Shown here: in pieces, positions 6,525-13,388 of the stretch
How positions within the stretch are numbered: the stretch's first letter is position 1
Layout of the letters: each line of letters opens with the position of its first letter
Assembly: GCA_041911695.1 (NCBI GenBank)
Contig: JAYROM010000041.1
Span: 1-13,388, forward strand
From: Pseudaeromonas sp041911695
Lineage (GTDB): Bacteria > Pseudomonadota > Gammaproteobacteria > Enterobacterales > Aeromonadaceae
DNA length: 13,388 nucleotides
Reading direction: 5' to 3'
Notes under the pieces: generated by a model
The model's input: only the letters and a program-made list of their open reading frames with translations
Told to the model about the DNA's origin: nothing
Databases searched by the model: none
Translations under genes and position numbers: made by a program

Positions 6525-7753
6525 ACTCTCAAGACGTCACGGGCGATCATCAGCTCTTCGTTGGTGTTAATCACCGCGATAGCGACGGCCGACGTGGAAT
6601 GTTGGATAAAGGTTTGGTTGTCATGATTACGTTGTTCATCCAGCACGATCTGCAGGGATGCCAGGCCGGCGCACACCGCTGCACGCACGGTGCGGGCATT
6701 TTCGCCGATCCCGCCGGTAAAGATCAGGGCATCCACGCCGCCCATCTGTACCAGATAGCTGCCGATAACATCGCGGATGCGTTGTACAAACATCTTCACC
6801 GCCAGCGCGGCCTGCGGATTCCCGTCCGCGGCAGCCTGGCTGACATCACGAAAATCGTTGGAGATACCGGAGACGCCGAGCAGGCCGGATTCGTTATTGA
6901 TCAGCCGGTTAAGATCTGCCGGGCTCTTTTGTTCCAGATTGGCGATAAACGGCAGGATCGACGGGTCGATATCGCCGCAGCGGGTGCCCATCATCAGCCC
7001 GGCGAGCGGGGTAAAGCCCATCGAGGTATTCACCGACCGGCCATGCTGGATGGCGCAGAGACTGGAGCCATTGCCCAGATGACAGCTGATCAGCCGCAGA
7101 CTCTCGAGGGGGCGCTCCAGCAATTCGGCACAGCGCCCGGCTACATACTTGTGGCTGGTGCCGTGAAAGCCGTAGCGGCGGATACCGTGTTCGGCATAGT
7201 AGCGGTAGGGCAAGGCATACATAAACTGTTCGGCGGCCATGGTCTGGTGGAACGAGGTATCAAACACCGCCACCGACTTGGCAGCCGGCAGGGCGCGGGC
7301 AAAGGCGCGGATGCCGACGGCATTCACCGGATTGTGCAGCGGCGCCAGCACCCCTAGCTGTTCGATCTGTGCCAGCACGCCGGCATCGATCTGCACCGAG
7401 TCAAGGAAGTGTTCACCGCCATGGGCGACGCGGTGGCCAACCCCGCTGATGTCACTCACCGATTGCAGGATCTGATGGGCAAGCAGGGCCTGCAGCAGAC
7501 AATCGACCGCCTGCTGGTGATCCGCCACCGGCAGGGTGTCCTTTATCTTCTGCGCGCCAAACTGGAGGGTGAACATGGCGTCCTGCTTGCCGACGCGCTC
7601 GATCATGCCCTTGCAGATCACCTGCTCTTCAGGCATGGCAAACAGCTGGAATTTGAGCGAGGAGCTGCCGGCATTGATCGCCAGGATTTTTTGCGCTGCC
7701 GGCGATTGCTGTGTCGCGCCGTGCGCCGGGGAGAGGGAAGGCTGTTGTGACAT
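6521..7753 (-). CDS. pduW: Propionate kinase PduW (acetokinase family)
   Basis: A 410-residue ASKHA-fold kinase that converts propionyl-phosphate and ADP to propionate and ATP, the energy-yielding end of propanediol breakdown. Motifs: ILAINAGSSSLKFQLF (23-38), HRVAHGG (108-114, R109), PLHNPVNA (139-146), FDTSFHQT (165-172, D166), RYGFHGTSH (194-202, H198), GNGSSLCAI, GTRCGDIDP (257-265, R259) and FTGGIGENAR. The catalytic residues keep one constant offset from those of acetate kinase, so nothing is missing. It resembles Salmonella PduW closely, but has a Pro/Gln/Ser/Ala-rich extension of about 20 residues before the first strand and lacks the last dozen residues of that protein. I prefer the ATG at 7753, with GGAGA 5 bases upstream; an ATG at 7768 in the same frame has no ribosome site. 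The stop overlaps cobA by 4 bases. A housekeeping acetate kinase is the alternative, made unlikely by the context. Confidence 0.94.
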   Translation of the reverse strand: MSQQPSLSPAHGATQQSPAAQKILAINAGSSSLKFQLFAMPEEQVICKGMIERVGKQDAMFTLQFGAQKIKDTLPVADHQQAVDCLLQALLAHQILQSVSDISGVGHRVAHGGEHFLDSVQIDAGVLAQIEQLGVLAPLHNPVNAVGIRAFARALPAAKSVAVFDTSFHQTMAAEQFMYALPYRYYAEHGIRRYGFHGTSHKYVAGRCAELLERPLESLRLISCHLGNGSSLCAIQHGRSVNTSMGFTPLAGLMMGTRCGDIDPSILPFIANLEQKSPADLNRLINNESGLLGVSGISNDFRDVSQAAADGNPQAALAVKMFVQRIRDVIGSYLVQMGGVDALIFTGGIGENARTVRAAVCAGLASLQIVLDEQRNHDNQTFIQHSTSAVAIAVINTNEELMIARDVLRV

Positions 7754-7758
7754 GGAGA

Positions 7759-7763
7759 TCTCC
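7759..7763 (-). promoter_or_regulatory. Ribosome binding site of pduW
   Basis: GGAGA on the minus strand is 5 bases from the ATG at 7753. It lies between the two in-frame ATGs and therefore favours the downstream one. Confidence 0.6.
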
Positions 7764-7773
7764 GTCATGCGGG

Positions 7774-8202
7774 TTAATTCAGGAAATCCTGGAGCGGCGC
7801 TATGCCATCTCCAGTCAGGGACGAGGTGACAAATAGCCGGGTCACCCCCGCTTGTTGCAACTGCTGGCGGGCATCTTCCAGCCCCGGACTCTGCTCGCCG
7901 TGATCCGCCTTGGTGATGATGCCGATCACCGGCTTGTTAAACGCACAGGCAAACAACGGGGCAAAAAACGACTGCACATGATCGGCACTGAGCACCAGTC
8001 CGATCACATCGGCGTCGTAAGAGGTGGTGATCAGCGCGCTATACATAAAGCGGTTCTCCAGATATTCGCCCGGGGTATCAATGGCCTGATCGCAATAGGT
8101 CAATGCCTGGGTTTTCTGGTAACTGAGCGGCAGGTCACGCAGCCGCTGCACCAGCGTGGTCTTGCCGCACTGGCTTTGGCCAATCAGCATCAGGCGCTTC
8201 AT
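7774..8202 (-). CDS. pduV: PduV, small GTPase-like microcompartment protein (EutP/PduV family)
   Basis: A 142-residue P-loop protein. The Walker A motif GQSQCGKTT occupies 8-16, IDTPGEYLENR (41-51) holds the switch-II-like DTPGE, and TKAD (97-100) takes the place of the usual NKxD guanine-recognition motif. The match to Salmonella PduV (about 150 residues) is good throughout, notably QKTQA and DTPGEYLENR. In Salmonella PduV associates with the outside of the Pdu microcompartment and has been linked to its movement or positioning; its biochemical activity is not settled. The start at 8202 lies 3 bases after the pduU stop with only a weak ribosome site (CCTGAG), so coupled translation is likely. 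It is followed by pduW after 20 bases. Confidence 0.93.
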   Translation of the reverse strand: MKRLMLIGQSQCGKTTLVQRLRDLPLSYQKTQALTYCDQAIDTPGEYLENRFMYSALITTSYDADVIGLVLSADHVQSFFAPLFACAFNKPVIGIITKADHGEQSPGLEDARQQLQQAGVTRLFVTSSLTGDGIAPLQDFLN

Positions 8203-8205
8203 GGC

Positions 8206-8586
8206 TCAGGTCCGGGTCAGATCGCAGGTGCTGAACTTCATCAGCGTACCCAGCACATGGATCACCTGGCGCAGCGCATACTCGACCGCCGAGACATCGC
8301 CGGTGATCACTACGGCGCCGGTGAAGCGATCAATAAAGCCGATGTTCACCGCACCGGATTTGGTGGTGATATCACTGGCGATGATCGCCGCCTCGCTCGG
8401 GGTGATGGTCAGAATGCCGATGGCACTGGCCGCCTCGTTGAGGCCGAGTTTCTTGTACAGATCCTTGTTGGGATTGGCGATCAGATGGGCCAGCGTGATC
8501 TGCTTGCCGGGCACATATTCCTGAATCACCCGCTCTTTGGTCGGTGAGGTAGGTGTGGTCATCGCGTTCAGCATCGAGTCCGGCAT
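8206..8586 (-). CDS. pduU: PduU, permuted BMC-domain shell protein
   Basis: A 126-residue shell protein that forms hexameric tiles of the Pdu microcompartment. The sequence VIQEYVPGKQITLAHLIANP (about 20-39) is the hallmark N-terminal segment, forming the small beta-barrel over the pore in the Salmonella structure, and the permuted BMC domain follows with GILTITPSEAAIIASDI, FIDRFTGAVVITGDVSAVEYAL and the C-terminal TCDLTRT. The best ribosome site in this part of the operon (AAGGAG, 5 bases from the ATG at 8586) supports the longest reading, which adds about 10 residues (MPDSMLNAMT...) compared with Salmonella PduU. An internal ATG at 8562 would give the usual length but lacks such a site. The pduT stop codon lies inside this ribosome site. 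Confidence 0.94.
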   Translation of the reverse strand: MPDSMLNAMTTPTSPTKERVIQEYVPGKQITLAHLIANPNKDLYKKLGLNEAASAIGILTITPSEAAIIASDITTKSGAVNIGFIDRFTGAVVITGDVSAVEYALRQVIHVLGTLMKFSTCDLTRT

Positions 8587-8591
8587 AGCTA

Positions 8592-8598
8592 CTCCTTA
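8592..8598 (-). promoter_or_regulatory. Ribosome binding site of pduU overlapping the pduT stop
   Basis: TAAGGAG on the minus strand supplies both the TAA stop of pduT and the Shine-Dalgarno of pduU, 5 bases from the ATG at 8586. It is a strong site and supports the longer PduU. Confidence 0.8.
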
Positions 8599-9144
8599 CA
8601 ACAGTTGTTGCCACAGGGCGTCGTGGGGGCGCGGGATCACGGTGCTGTGGACCAGCAACCCCTTCTCGCCGGCGCTGGCACTGGCCGCCTTGACTGCGGT
8701 GGCGACATCGGAGACATCGCCATTGACCACCAGATAGCACTTGCCGCCGATACCGAATGCCATATGGATGCGGATCAGGGTGACATTGCCGGCCTTGACC
8801 GCGCAGTCGGCCGCCGCCACGCAGGCCGCGACACTGAAGGTCTCGACTACCCCGAGTGACTGGCGTTTCTCGACCGGGGTGACACCGCTGATTGCCGGCA
8901 AGATGGCGGCATGGATATTGGGCAGCACAAAGCTGTCGACGCGCATATGTCCGGCCTCTTGCTCGCCGTTGCGCACCGATTGCTGCACCGCAGCAATATC
9001 GCCGCCGATCATCACCAGATACTTGCCTGGGCAGATGGTCTTGGCGCTGAGCAGGGCGACGTTGGCACTCTTCATCATCACGTCGGTGATCTCGATCCCC
9101 TTGGCGATGCTGTTCAATTCAACCAGTCCGATAGCGTGATACAT
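8596..9144 (-). CDS. pduT: PduT, tandem BMC-domain shell protein with iron-sulfur site
   Basis: A 182-residue trimeric shell protein with two BMC domains, about 3-90 (AIGLVELNSIAKGIE, PGKYLVMIGGDIAAV) and 95-180 (SLGVVETFSVAACVAAADCAVK, GKCYLVVNGDVSDV). C38 in AKTICPG falls at the position of the cysteine that, in the Salmonella protein, holds a 4Fe-4S cluster at the trimer pore, so an electron path through the shell is likely here too. The start at 9144 is chosen because GAGGA lies 5 bases upstream and the protein then begins MYHAIGLVE as expected; the frame is open further upstream within pduS but its translation there is not protein-like. The pduS TAA lies between the ribosome site and the ATG, so the two genes are tightly coupled. 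PduS is its known partner. Confidence 0.95.
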   Translation of the reverse strand: MYHAIGLVELNSIAKGIEITDVMMKSANVALLSAKTICPGKYLVMIGGDIAAVQQSVRNGEQEAGHMRVDSFVLPNIHAAILPAISGVTPVEKRQSLGVVETFSVAACVAAADCAVKAGNVTLIRIHMAFGIGGKCYLVVNGDVSDVATAVKAASASAGEKGLLVHSTVIPRPHDALWQQLL

Positions 9145-9146
9145 GG

Positions 9147-10526
9147 TTATCCTCGGCTTAGGGTAATACTGCTGGCAGAGACGGCACTGACATGGCCCGC
9201 GATGCTGGCGTGCAGGGCGACACTGAGGGCACCGGCCTTGGCGCTGGCAATGCATTGACCGACGGTGACGGCATCACCGACCTGGACGATGGGATCAGCC
9301 GGCGCGCCGATATGTTGTTGCAACGGCAGGGTGACCTGTGCCGGCTGCCAGTCCGGCGTCTGCATCGGCGCCTCGTGGTAGAACGGCTCCAGCTGCAAGC
9401 GGCTGATCAGCCGTTTGATCGGCACCATGCGGTATTCGGCCAGCGCATCCGCCGGGCGCAGTTCACCCTGGTAACGGGCCCCCTGCTGGCGTAGCTGTTT
9501 TTTCAGCAGCTGGTTGATGCGCATTGGCGAGATATCGACCGGGCAGGCGTAGCTTTCGCAGACGCTGCACTCCGAACAGGTGAGGGCGGAGAGCAGGATC
9601 GACGGGGTCGCTACCTGCTGATAGTTCATGGCACGCACCAGCAGATGCGGCGGCAATTCATGGCCGATCAGGTGGCGCGGGCAGAGATCGGTACACAGCC
9701 CGCACTGCTCGCACACCGTGCGGGCCATTGCCAGAATCGACTCGTCAGTACGCAAGCGGCGCTGGATCAGCAGATGGTCGGCCGGCAACACCAGCAGGCC
9801 GCCGGTGGTCTTGGTCACCGGCGAGTCCAGGCTGCTGACCAGCTTGCCCATCATCGGGCCACCGTTCAGATAGGCCGGATTGGCAATCGTCGGGCCGCCG
9901 GCCAGCGCCAGCACCTCGCGTAGCGTTACCCCGAGTGGGACGGTGAGGGTCATCGGCTGCTTGACCGCGCCATTGACGGTCAGGGTGCGGCGCACCACCG
10001 GGGTGCCGTCTTCCAGCGCGCAGGCCAGATTAAGCAGGGTCTGCACATTGTTGACCACCACACCTAGGGTGATGGGCAGTGCGCCGGCGGGGACGCGGCG
10101 GCCGGTAGCCTGCCAGATGGTGATCACCTCGTCGCCGGCCGGGTAGACATCCGGCAGGATATGTAACCGCAGCGGCGGGGCGAGCAGGGGTTCGAGGGCG
10201 GCAATCGCCGCCTTGTATTTGGCCTTGAGGGCGATAATCCCTTCGCGCGCGCCGGTGGCCGCCATGCCGTAGCGCAGACCGCGCACCAGCCGCGCCGCAT
10301 CACGGGCCAGCAGTTGCTGGTCGACCTTGAGCAGGGGTTCGCACTCGGCGGCGTTAACCAGATAGATCTCCGCCTTTGCCTGCAACTTGACGTAGGTCGG
10401 AAAGCCGGCGCCCCCCGCGCCGACGATCCCGGCCTCGCGGACGATGTCGGCGATACGCGCTGGCGGACAGGCCGCCAGGACCGCATCCACCTGCTGTTGC
10501 TGCTGGCCGAGCAGGGCGGTATTCAT
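9147..10526 (-). CDS. pduS: PduS, flavin/iron-sulfur cobalamin reductase
   Basis: A 459-residue RnfC-like protein. PduS uses NADH and FMN to reduce cob(III)alamin towards cob(I)alamin so that PduO can adenosylate it. Visible features: GAGGAGFPTYVKL (36-48), the glycine-rich nucleotide loop; NAAECEPLLKVDQ (58-70); NGGPMMG (221-227); and two 4Fe-4S motifs, CEQCGLCTDLC (C272, C275, C278, C282) and CSECSVCESYAC (C317, C320, C323, C328). The C-terminal part, from about 395, is a barrel-sandwich-like domain. All eight cluster cysteines are present. Length is close to that of the Salmonella protein (451). The ATG at 10526 overlaps the pduQ stop as ATGA, and GAGG lies 7 bases upstream. The following gene encodes PduT, its iron-sulfur shell partner. 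Confidence 0.95.
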   Translation of the reverse strand: MNTALLGQQQQQVDAVLAACPPARIADIVREAGIVGAGGAGFPTYVKLQAKAEIYLVNAAECEPLLKVDQQLLARDAARLVRGLRYGMAATGAREGIIALKAKYKAAIAALEPLLAPPLRLHILPDVYPAGDEVITIWQATGRRVPAGALPITLGVVVNNVQTLLNLACALEDGTPVVRRTLTVNGAVKQPMTLTVPLGVTLREVLALAGGPTIANPAYLNGGPMMGKLVSSLDSPVTKTTGGLLVLPADHLLIQRRLRTDESILAMARTVCEQCGLCTDLCPRHLIGHELPPHLLVRAMNYQQVATPSILLSALTCSECSVCESYACPVDISPMRINQLLKKQLRQQGARYQGELRPADALAEYRMVPIKRLISRLQLEPFYHEAPMQTPDWQPAQVTLPLQQHIGAPADPIVQVGDAVTVGQCIASAKAGALSVALHASIAGHVSAVSASSITLSRG

Positions 10527-11638
10527 AGGATGGCCTCGATAATATGCGCGATGTCGTGATCGGCAATCGGGCAGGGGTTGGTCTTCATCGTGCCATCGGC
10601 CTGTGCCGCCTGAATGATGGCCGGCAGACTGGCTTTCACCTGCGCCTCACCCAGATTGAGCGCATGCAGCGAGGTGGCAATGCCGACCTGCTTCTGCAAC
10701 TGGCGGATATGGTGCAGGAGCTGGTTGAGGGCTACCTGATCCTCGGCCTCCAGGGCGCAGAACCGGCATGCCTTGGCCATGCGTGCGTAACGCTTGAGGG
10801 CGCGCACGTCCTGACGGGCGTTGTACTGGATCACCGCGGTCAGCAGCAGGCTGTTGGCCAGACCATGCGCGATATGGAACTGTCCGCCCAGCTGGTGGGC
10901 AATCGCATGGTTGAGGCCGAGTCCGGCTTGGCTGAACGCCATGCCAGCCATCGCCGAGGCGTTATGTAGCTTGCCGCGGGTCTGCAGGCACTCGCCCTTG
11001 ATGATCGCCGTCGGCAGGTATTCAAACACCAGATAGGCGGCCTTCTCGGCCAGCGCATCGGTAAAATCACTGGCCGCCCTGGAGACATAGGCCTCCAGCG
11101 CATGGGTCAGCACATCCATCCCGGTATTGGCGGTGATTCCCGGCGGCACCGTGACCACCAGTGACGGGTCAAGGATGGCGATGTCCGGGTAGATGCTGTC
11201 CTCGAAGATCGGATACTTGATCCCCTTGGCCGGATCGCTGATCACGGTGGCACTGGTCACCTCGGAGCCGGTGCCGCTGGTGGTCGGAATCGCCACGCAG
11301 GTCTCGATATCCAGCCCCTGCTGGCGGGCGAAGTAGACAATCGCCTTGCCGGCGTCAATCGACGAGCCGCCGCCGAAGCCAATCACCACATCGGGGCGGA
11401 TCTCCTGGAAATGGCCCAACCCCTTGACCACCAGATCGATGCTCGGATCCGGGGTCACCTCGCTGAATACATGCACCTCGTTGGCCGGCTCGAGCAGGCT
11501 GGTGATCCGGCCGAGGGCCGGACTCTTGGCGATAAAGCTGTCACAGACGATCCACACCCTCTTGTCACGAAAGCGCTTCAGCACATCCAGACTGTTCGGT
11601 CCGCTGTAGATTTTGGTGCTGACAAAAAACTTGTTCAT
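10523..11638 (-). CDS. pduQ: PduQ, iron-dependent 1-propanol dehydrogenase
   Basis: A 371-residue group III (iron-type) alcohol dehydrogenase that reduces propionaldehyde to 1-propanol and regenerates NAD+ inside the microcompartment for PduP. GFGGGSSIDAGKA (87-99) binds the dinucleotide, PTTSGTGSEVTS (118-129) is the second family signature, and the four metal ligands are D175 and H179 in TGMDVLTHALEA and H244 and H258 in GLNHAIAHQLGGQFHIAHG. Length equals that of Salmonella PduQ (370), and the N terminus MNKFFVSTKIYSG aligns with its start. I prefer the ATG at 11638, with GAGG 7 bases upstream; the ATG at 11644 is two codons earlier but only one base from that site. It lies 26 bases after pduP and overlaps pduS by 4 bases. 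Confidence 0.95.
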   Translation of the reverse strand: MNKFFVSTKIYSGPNSLDVLKRFRDKRVWIVCDSFIAKSPALGRITSLLEPANEVHVFSEVTPDPSIDLVVKGLGHFQEIRPDVVIGFGGGSSIDAGKAIVYFARQQGLDIETCVAIPTTSGTGSEVTSATVISDPAKGIKYPIFEDSIYPDIAILDPSLVVTVPPGITANTGMDVLTHALEAYVSRAASDFTDALAEKAAYLVFEYLPTAIIKGECLQTRGKLHNASAMAGMAFSQAGLGLNHAIAHQLGGQFHIAHGLANSLLLTAVIQYNARQDVRALKRYARMAKACRFCALEAEDQVALNQLLHHIRQLQKQVGIATSLHALNLGEAQVKASLPAIIQAAQADGTMKTNPCPIADHDIAHIIEAIL

Positions 11639-11645
11639 CTTCATG

Positions 11646-11649
11646 CCTC
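11646..11649 (-). promoter_or_regulatory. Ribosome binding site of pduQ
   Basis: GAGG on the minus strand is 7 bases from the ATG at 11638 and only 1 base from the ATG at 11644, so it favours the downstream start. Confidence 0.55.
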
Positions 11650-11664
11650 GAAACAGGTGCCGGA

Positions 11665-13068
11665 TCAGCGGATAGAGAAACCATTGGTCAGCACACAGCG
11701 CCGCAAGCGGCCAAAGGTGCGCGCCGAGGTAGTGCCTTCACCTGTCGGGGTGGCGATGGTGAAGGTGGTAAACCCTTCGGCGCCGACGCCAATCCCGGCA
11801 TAAGAGGGGCCGTTCTTGACGAAGATCGAGGTCTGCATCAGGTGGGCCGCCTTGTTCAGTCGCGACACATTCTGCGAATGCATGATCGCGGTATGGTGCA
11901 AGCCGTCCTCGACCTTGAGCGCCAGTTGCAGTCCTTGTTCGAAGTTGTCGACGCGCACGATGGGCAGCACCGGCATCAGCTGCTCGATCACCACAAAGGC
12001 ATCATCGGCGGCGACCTCGACAATGATCAGCTTGGGGCACTTGGCCGGTACCGGCAGCCCTGCGGCCTGCAGGATGACCGCCGGGCTCTTGCCGACCAGC
12101 TTCTTGTTGGCGGCTCCTTTCTGGAAGCAGGCTTCGCGCAGGGCGGCAATCTGTTGCGGGTCGGTGATCTGCAGCGCGCCGAATTCGCGCATCTGCTGGA
12201 TCAGCTGATCGGCCACGCAATCGACCACGATCACGCTCTTTTCGGCAATGCACGGCAGGTTGTAGTCGAACGAGGCGCCGGCGACGATATCCTGCGCCGC
12301 CTTGACGATCTCGGCGGTTTCGTCCACCAGACAGGGCGGGTTACCCGCCCCGGCGCCAATCACCTTCTTGCCGCTCTTCATCCCCATGCTGACAATGCCC
12401 GGGCCGCCGGTGATGGCGAGCACGGCCACCTTGGGGTGGGCCATCATCTCCTGGGTGGCCTCGAAGGTCGGCGCCTTGACGGTGACCACCAGGTTGTGGA
12501 TGCCGCAGGCCTTGAACACGATCGCCTCAATCTGCGCAATCAGTTGCAGCGAAACCAGCTTGGCCCCCGGATGTGGGCTGAAATAGATGGCATTGCCGGC
12601 CGCCAGCATGCTGATGCTGTTATTGATAATGGTCTCGGTCGGGTTGGTGCTCGGTGCCACCGCGCCAATCACGCCAAACGGCGAGTATTCAAACAGCACC
12701 ATGCCTTCATCACCGGTCAGCGCGCGGGTGGCCAGATCTTCGATGCCGGGGGTGTTCTCCAGTGCGGCCTGGTTCTTCAGGATCTTGTCCGCCGCATTGC
12801 CCATGCCGGTTTCGGCCGCAGCCTGTTCCGACAGATCGGCGAGGCCGTCGGCCAGCCCCTTGCGGATTGCGCTGATGATGGCGCTACGGGTCTTCAGCGG
12901 CGCATCCTGATAGCGCTGGAACGCGGCATGTGCAGCACAGACGGCGGCATCGACCGAATCAAAGATGGCCACGCCCTGCGCGTTGCAGGCGCATGGGTCC
13001 GCCTCGGCGGGGGCGAGTTGCGCGGTGATGATGGTGCGGATCAGGCTTTCAAGTTCAGTATTGTTCAT
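11665..13068 (-). CDS. pduP: PduP, CoA-acylating propionaldehyde dehydrogenase
   Basis: A 467-residue aldehyde dehydrogenase that converts propionaldehyde, CoA and NAD+ to propionyl-CoA and NADH inside the microcompartment. Residues 1-18 (MNNTELESLIRTIITAQL) form the amphipathic encapsulation helix that targets the enzyme to the shell and match the Salmonella peptide closely. A low-complexity linker follows (19-34). The catalytic domain has SPFGVIGAVAPSTNPTETI (129-147), ITGGPGIVSMGMKSGKKVIG for cofactor binding (219-238), GAGNPPCLVDE (240-250) and the catalytic C273 in YNLPCIAEKS. The length is normal and all landmarks are intact. The ATG at 13068 overlaps the pduO stop as ATGA, with GGGGA 7 bases upstream. 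A long open frame on the opposite strand is a by-product of GC-rich codon use. It works as a redox pair with PduQ. Confidence 0.96.
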   Translation of the reverse strand: MNNTELESLIRTIITAQLAPAEADPCACNAQGVAIFDSVDAAVCAAHAAFQRYQDAPLKTRSAIISAIRKGLADGLADLSEQAAAETGMGNAADKILKNQAALENTPGIEDLATRALTGDEGMVLFEYSPFGVIGAVAPSTNPTETIINNSISMLAAGNAIYFSPHPGAKLVSLQLIAQIEAIVFKACGIHNLVVTVKAPTFEATQEMMAHPKVAVLAITGGPGIVSMGMKSGKKVIGAGAGNPPCLVDETAEIVKAAQDIVAGASFDYNLPCIAEKSVIVVDCVADQLIQQMREFGALQITDPQQIAALREACFQKGAANKKLVGKSPAVILQAAGLPVPAKCPKLIIVEVAADDAFVVIEQLMPVLPIVRVDNFEQGLQLALKVEDGLHHTAIMHSQNVSRLNKAAHLMQTSIFVKNGPSYAGIGVGAEGFTTFTIATPTGEGTTSARTFGRLRRCVLTNGFSIR

Positions 13069-13388
13069 TGGTCATTCCCCAGAGATAAGCCGACCATCGC
13101 GGCTTCGGCAATTTGCATATCCTGTTCGACGGTGCCGCCACTGATGCCCAGCCCGCCGGCGATCCGGCCGGCGCGGTACAGCGGGTAACCGCCACCAAAA
13201 GTCACGACTTTGCCGCCCAGACTGGCTTCGAGCTGAAACAGCGTGGCACCGGGCTGGATAGCGGCTGCGAGTTGATGGGTAGGCGCCTTGAGCGCCACGG
13301 CGGTATAGGCTTTTTTCGGTGCCAGCTCGATGCTGGCCAGCAAGGCGCCCGGCATGCGGTAGGTCAGGATCGGGTTGCCGTGGCGATC
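13065..13388 (-). CDS. pduO: PduO, corrinoid adenosyltransferase, C-terminal part only
   Basis: The last 107 residues of a gene that runs off the right edge. The first complete codons read DRHGNPILTYRMPGALLASIE, followed by LAPKKAYTAVALK, GKVVTFGGGYPLYRAG and GGLGISGGTVEQDMQIA. This is the GlcG/HbpS-like (DUF336) domain that forms the C-terminal half of Salmonella PduO and closely matches it as I remember it. The catalytic ATP:cob(I)alamin adenosyltransferase domain would lie upstream and is outside the window, so it cannot be confirmed that this is the two-domain form. This domain binds heme in the enteric protein. The position directly before pduP, with a 4-base overlap, matches the Salmonella order. 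The product would make adenosylcobalamin for diol dehydratase. Confidence 0.9.
   Translation of the reverse strand, partial: DRHGNPILTYRMPGALLASIELAPKKAYTAVALKAPTHQLAAAIQPGATLFQLEASLGGKVVTFGGGYPLYRAGRIAGGLGISGGTVEQDMQIAEAAMVGLSLGNDQ

Noticed and set aside
7754..7763. The 10-base palindrome GGAGATCTCC over the pduW ribosome site as a regulatory hairpin
   Set aside because: Without loop bases it can form at most three pairs within one RNA, so it is unlikely to mask the ribosome site.
4900..8547. Several 230-250 codon plus-strand open frames opposite cobD, cobA, pduW and pduV/pduU
   Set aside because: All are antisense to clearly identified genes and share the same artefact-like composition. 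None has a plausible ribosome site or motif.
9145..9255. Upstream extension of pduT within pduS
   Set aside because: The extension is Cys/Arg/Gln-rich and unlike a shell protein, whereas the ATG at 9144 has a good ribosome site and gives the expected PduT beginning.
11842..13188. A 448-codon open frame on the plus strand, antisense to pduP
   Set aside because: It mirrors pduP, an unmistakable and intact gene. Its translation is rich in His, Gln, Arg and Gly with no recognisable domain, as expected for the complement of GC-rich codons.

Overview
The window covers the 3' part of a propanediol-utilization (pdu) microcompartment operon on the minus strand, from about 3735 to the right edge. To its left lies a lower-coordinate segment with three unrelated-looking genes: a type IV prepilin-like protein (minus), an aldo/keto reductase (plus) and a chemoreceptor (minus). 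The host looks like a gammaproteobacterium. The Pdu proteins line up closely with the enteric (Salmonella-type) set as I remember it, the pilin resembles the MSHA-type pilins of Aeromonas/Vibrio/Shewanella relatives, and the chemoreceptor is the common single-Cache type. An Aeromonadales-like host is a reasonable guess, but the sequence does not prove it.

Layout. 1-83 is too short to assign. 80-508 (-) is a prepilin with an odd cysteine-free tail. 509-788 is a divergent intergenic region with two inverted repeats. 789-1640 (+) is the aldo/keto reductase. 1690-1719 is a strong hairpin between two convergent genes. 1733-3412 (-) is the chemoreceptor. 3413-3734 is an AT-rich gap with three inverted repeats, holding both the downstream end of the pdu operon and the chemoreceptor's upstream region. 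In transcription order (right to left), the operon then reads pduO (C-terminal part only), pduP, pduQ, pduS, pduT, pduU, pduV, pduW, cobA, cobD, pduX. Genes overlap by 4-8 bases or are separated by fewer than 30 bases, so this is one transcription unit.

How the genes work together. PduP oxidizes propionaldehyde to propionyl-CoA and makes NADH. PduQ reduces propionaldehyde to 1-propanol and recycles NAD+. PduW makes ATP from propionyl-phosphate. PduT and PduU are shell proteins, and PduV is a small GTPase-like protein. PduS (two 4Fe-4S motifs) and PduO supply and repair adenosylcobalamin for the diol dehydratase, whose genes lie outside the window. The operon end is the distinctive part: uroporphyrinogen-III methyltransferase (cobA), threonine-phosphate decarboxylase (cobD) and L-threonine kinase (pduX) sit together. 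These are the entry step to the corrin ring and the two steps that make the aminopropanol linker. Salmonella, as I recall, has pduW followed directly by pduX, so cobA-cobD is an added cobalamin-synthesis module.

I see no mobile element, CRISPR array, tRNA or rRNA. The system is a recognizable Pdu operon rather than an undescribed one. What merits a second look is the B12 module, the N-terminal extensions on PduW and PduU, the hairpins in the AT-rich gap and the pilin tail.
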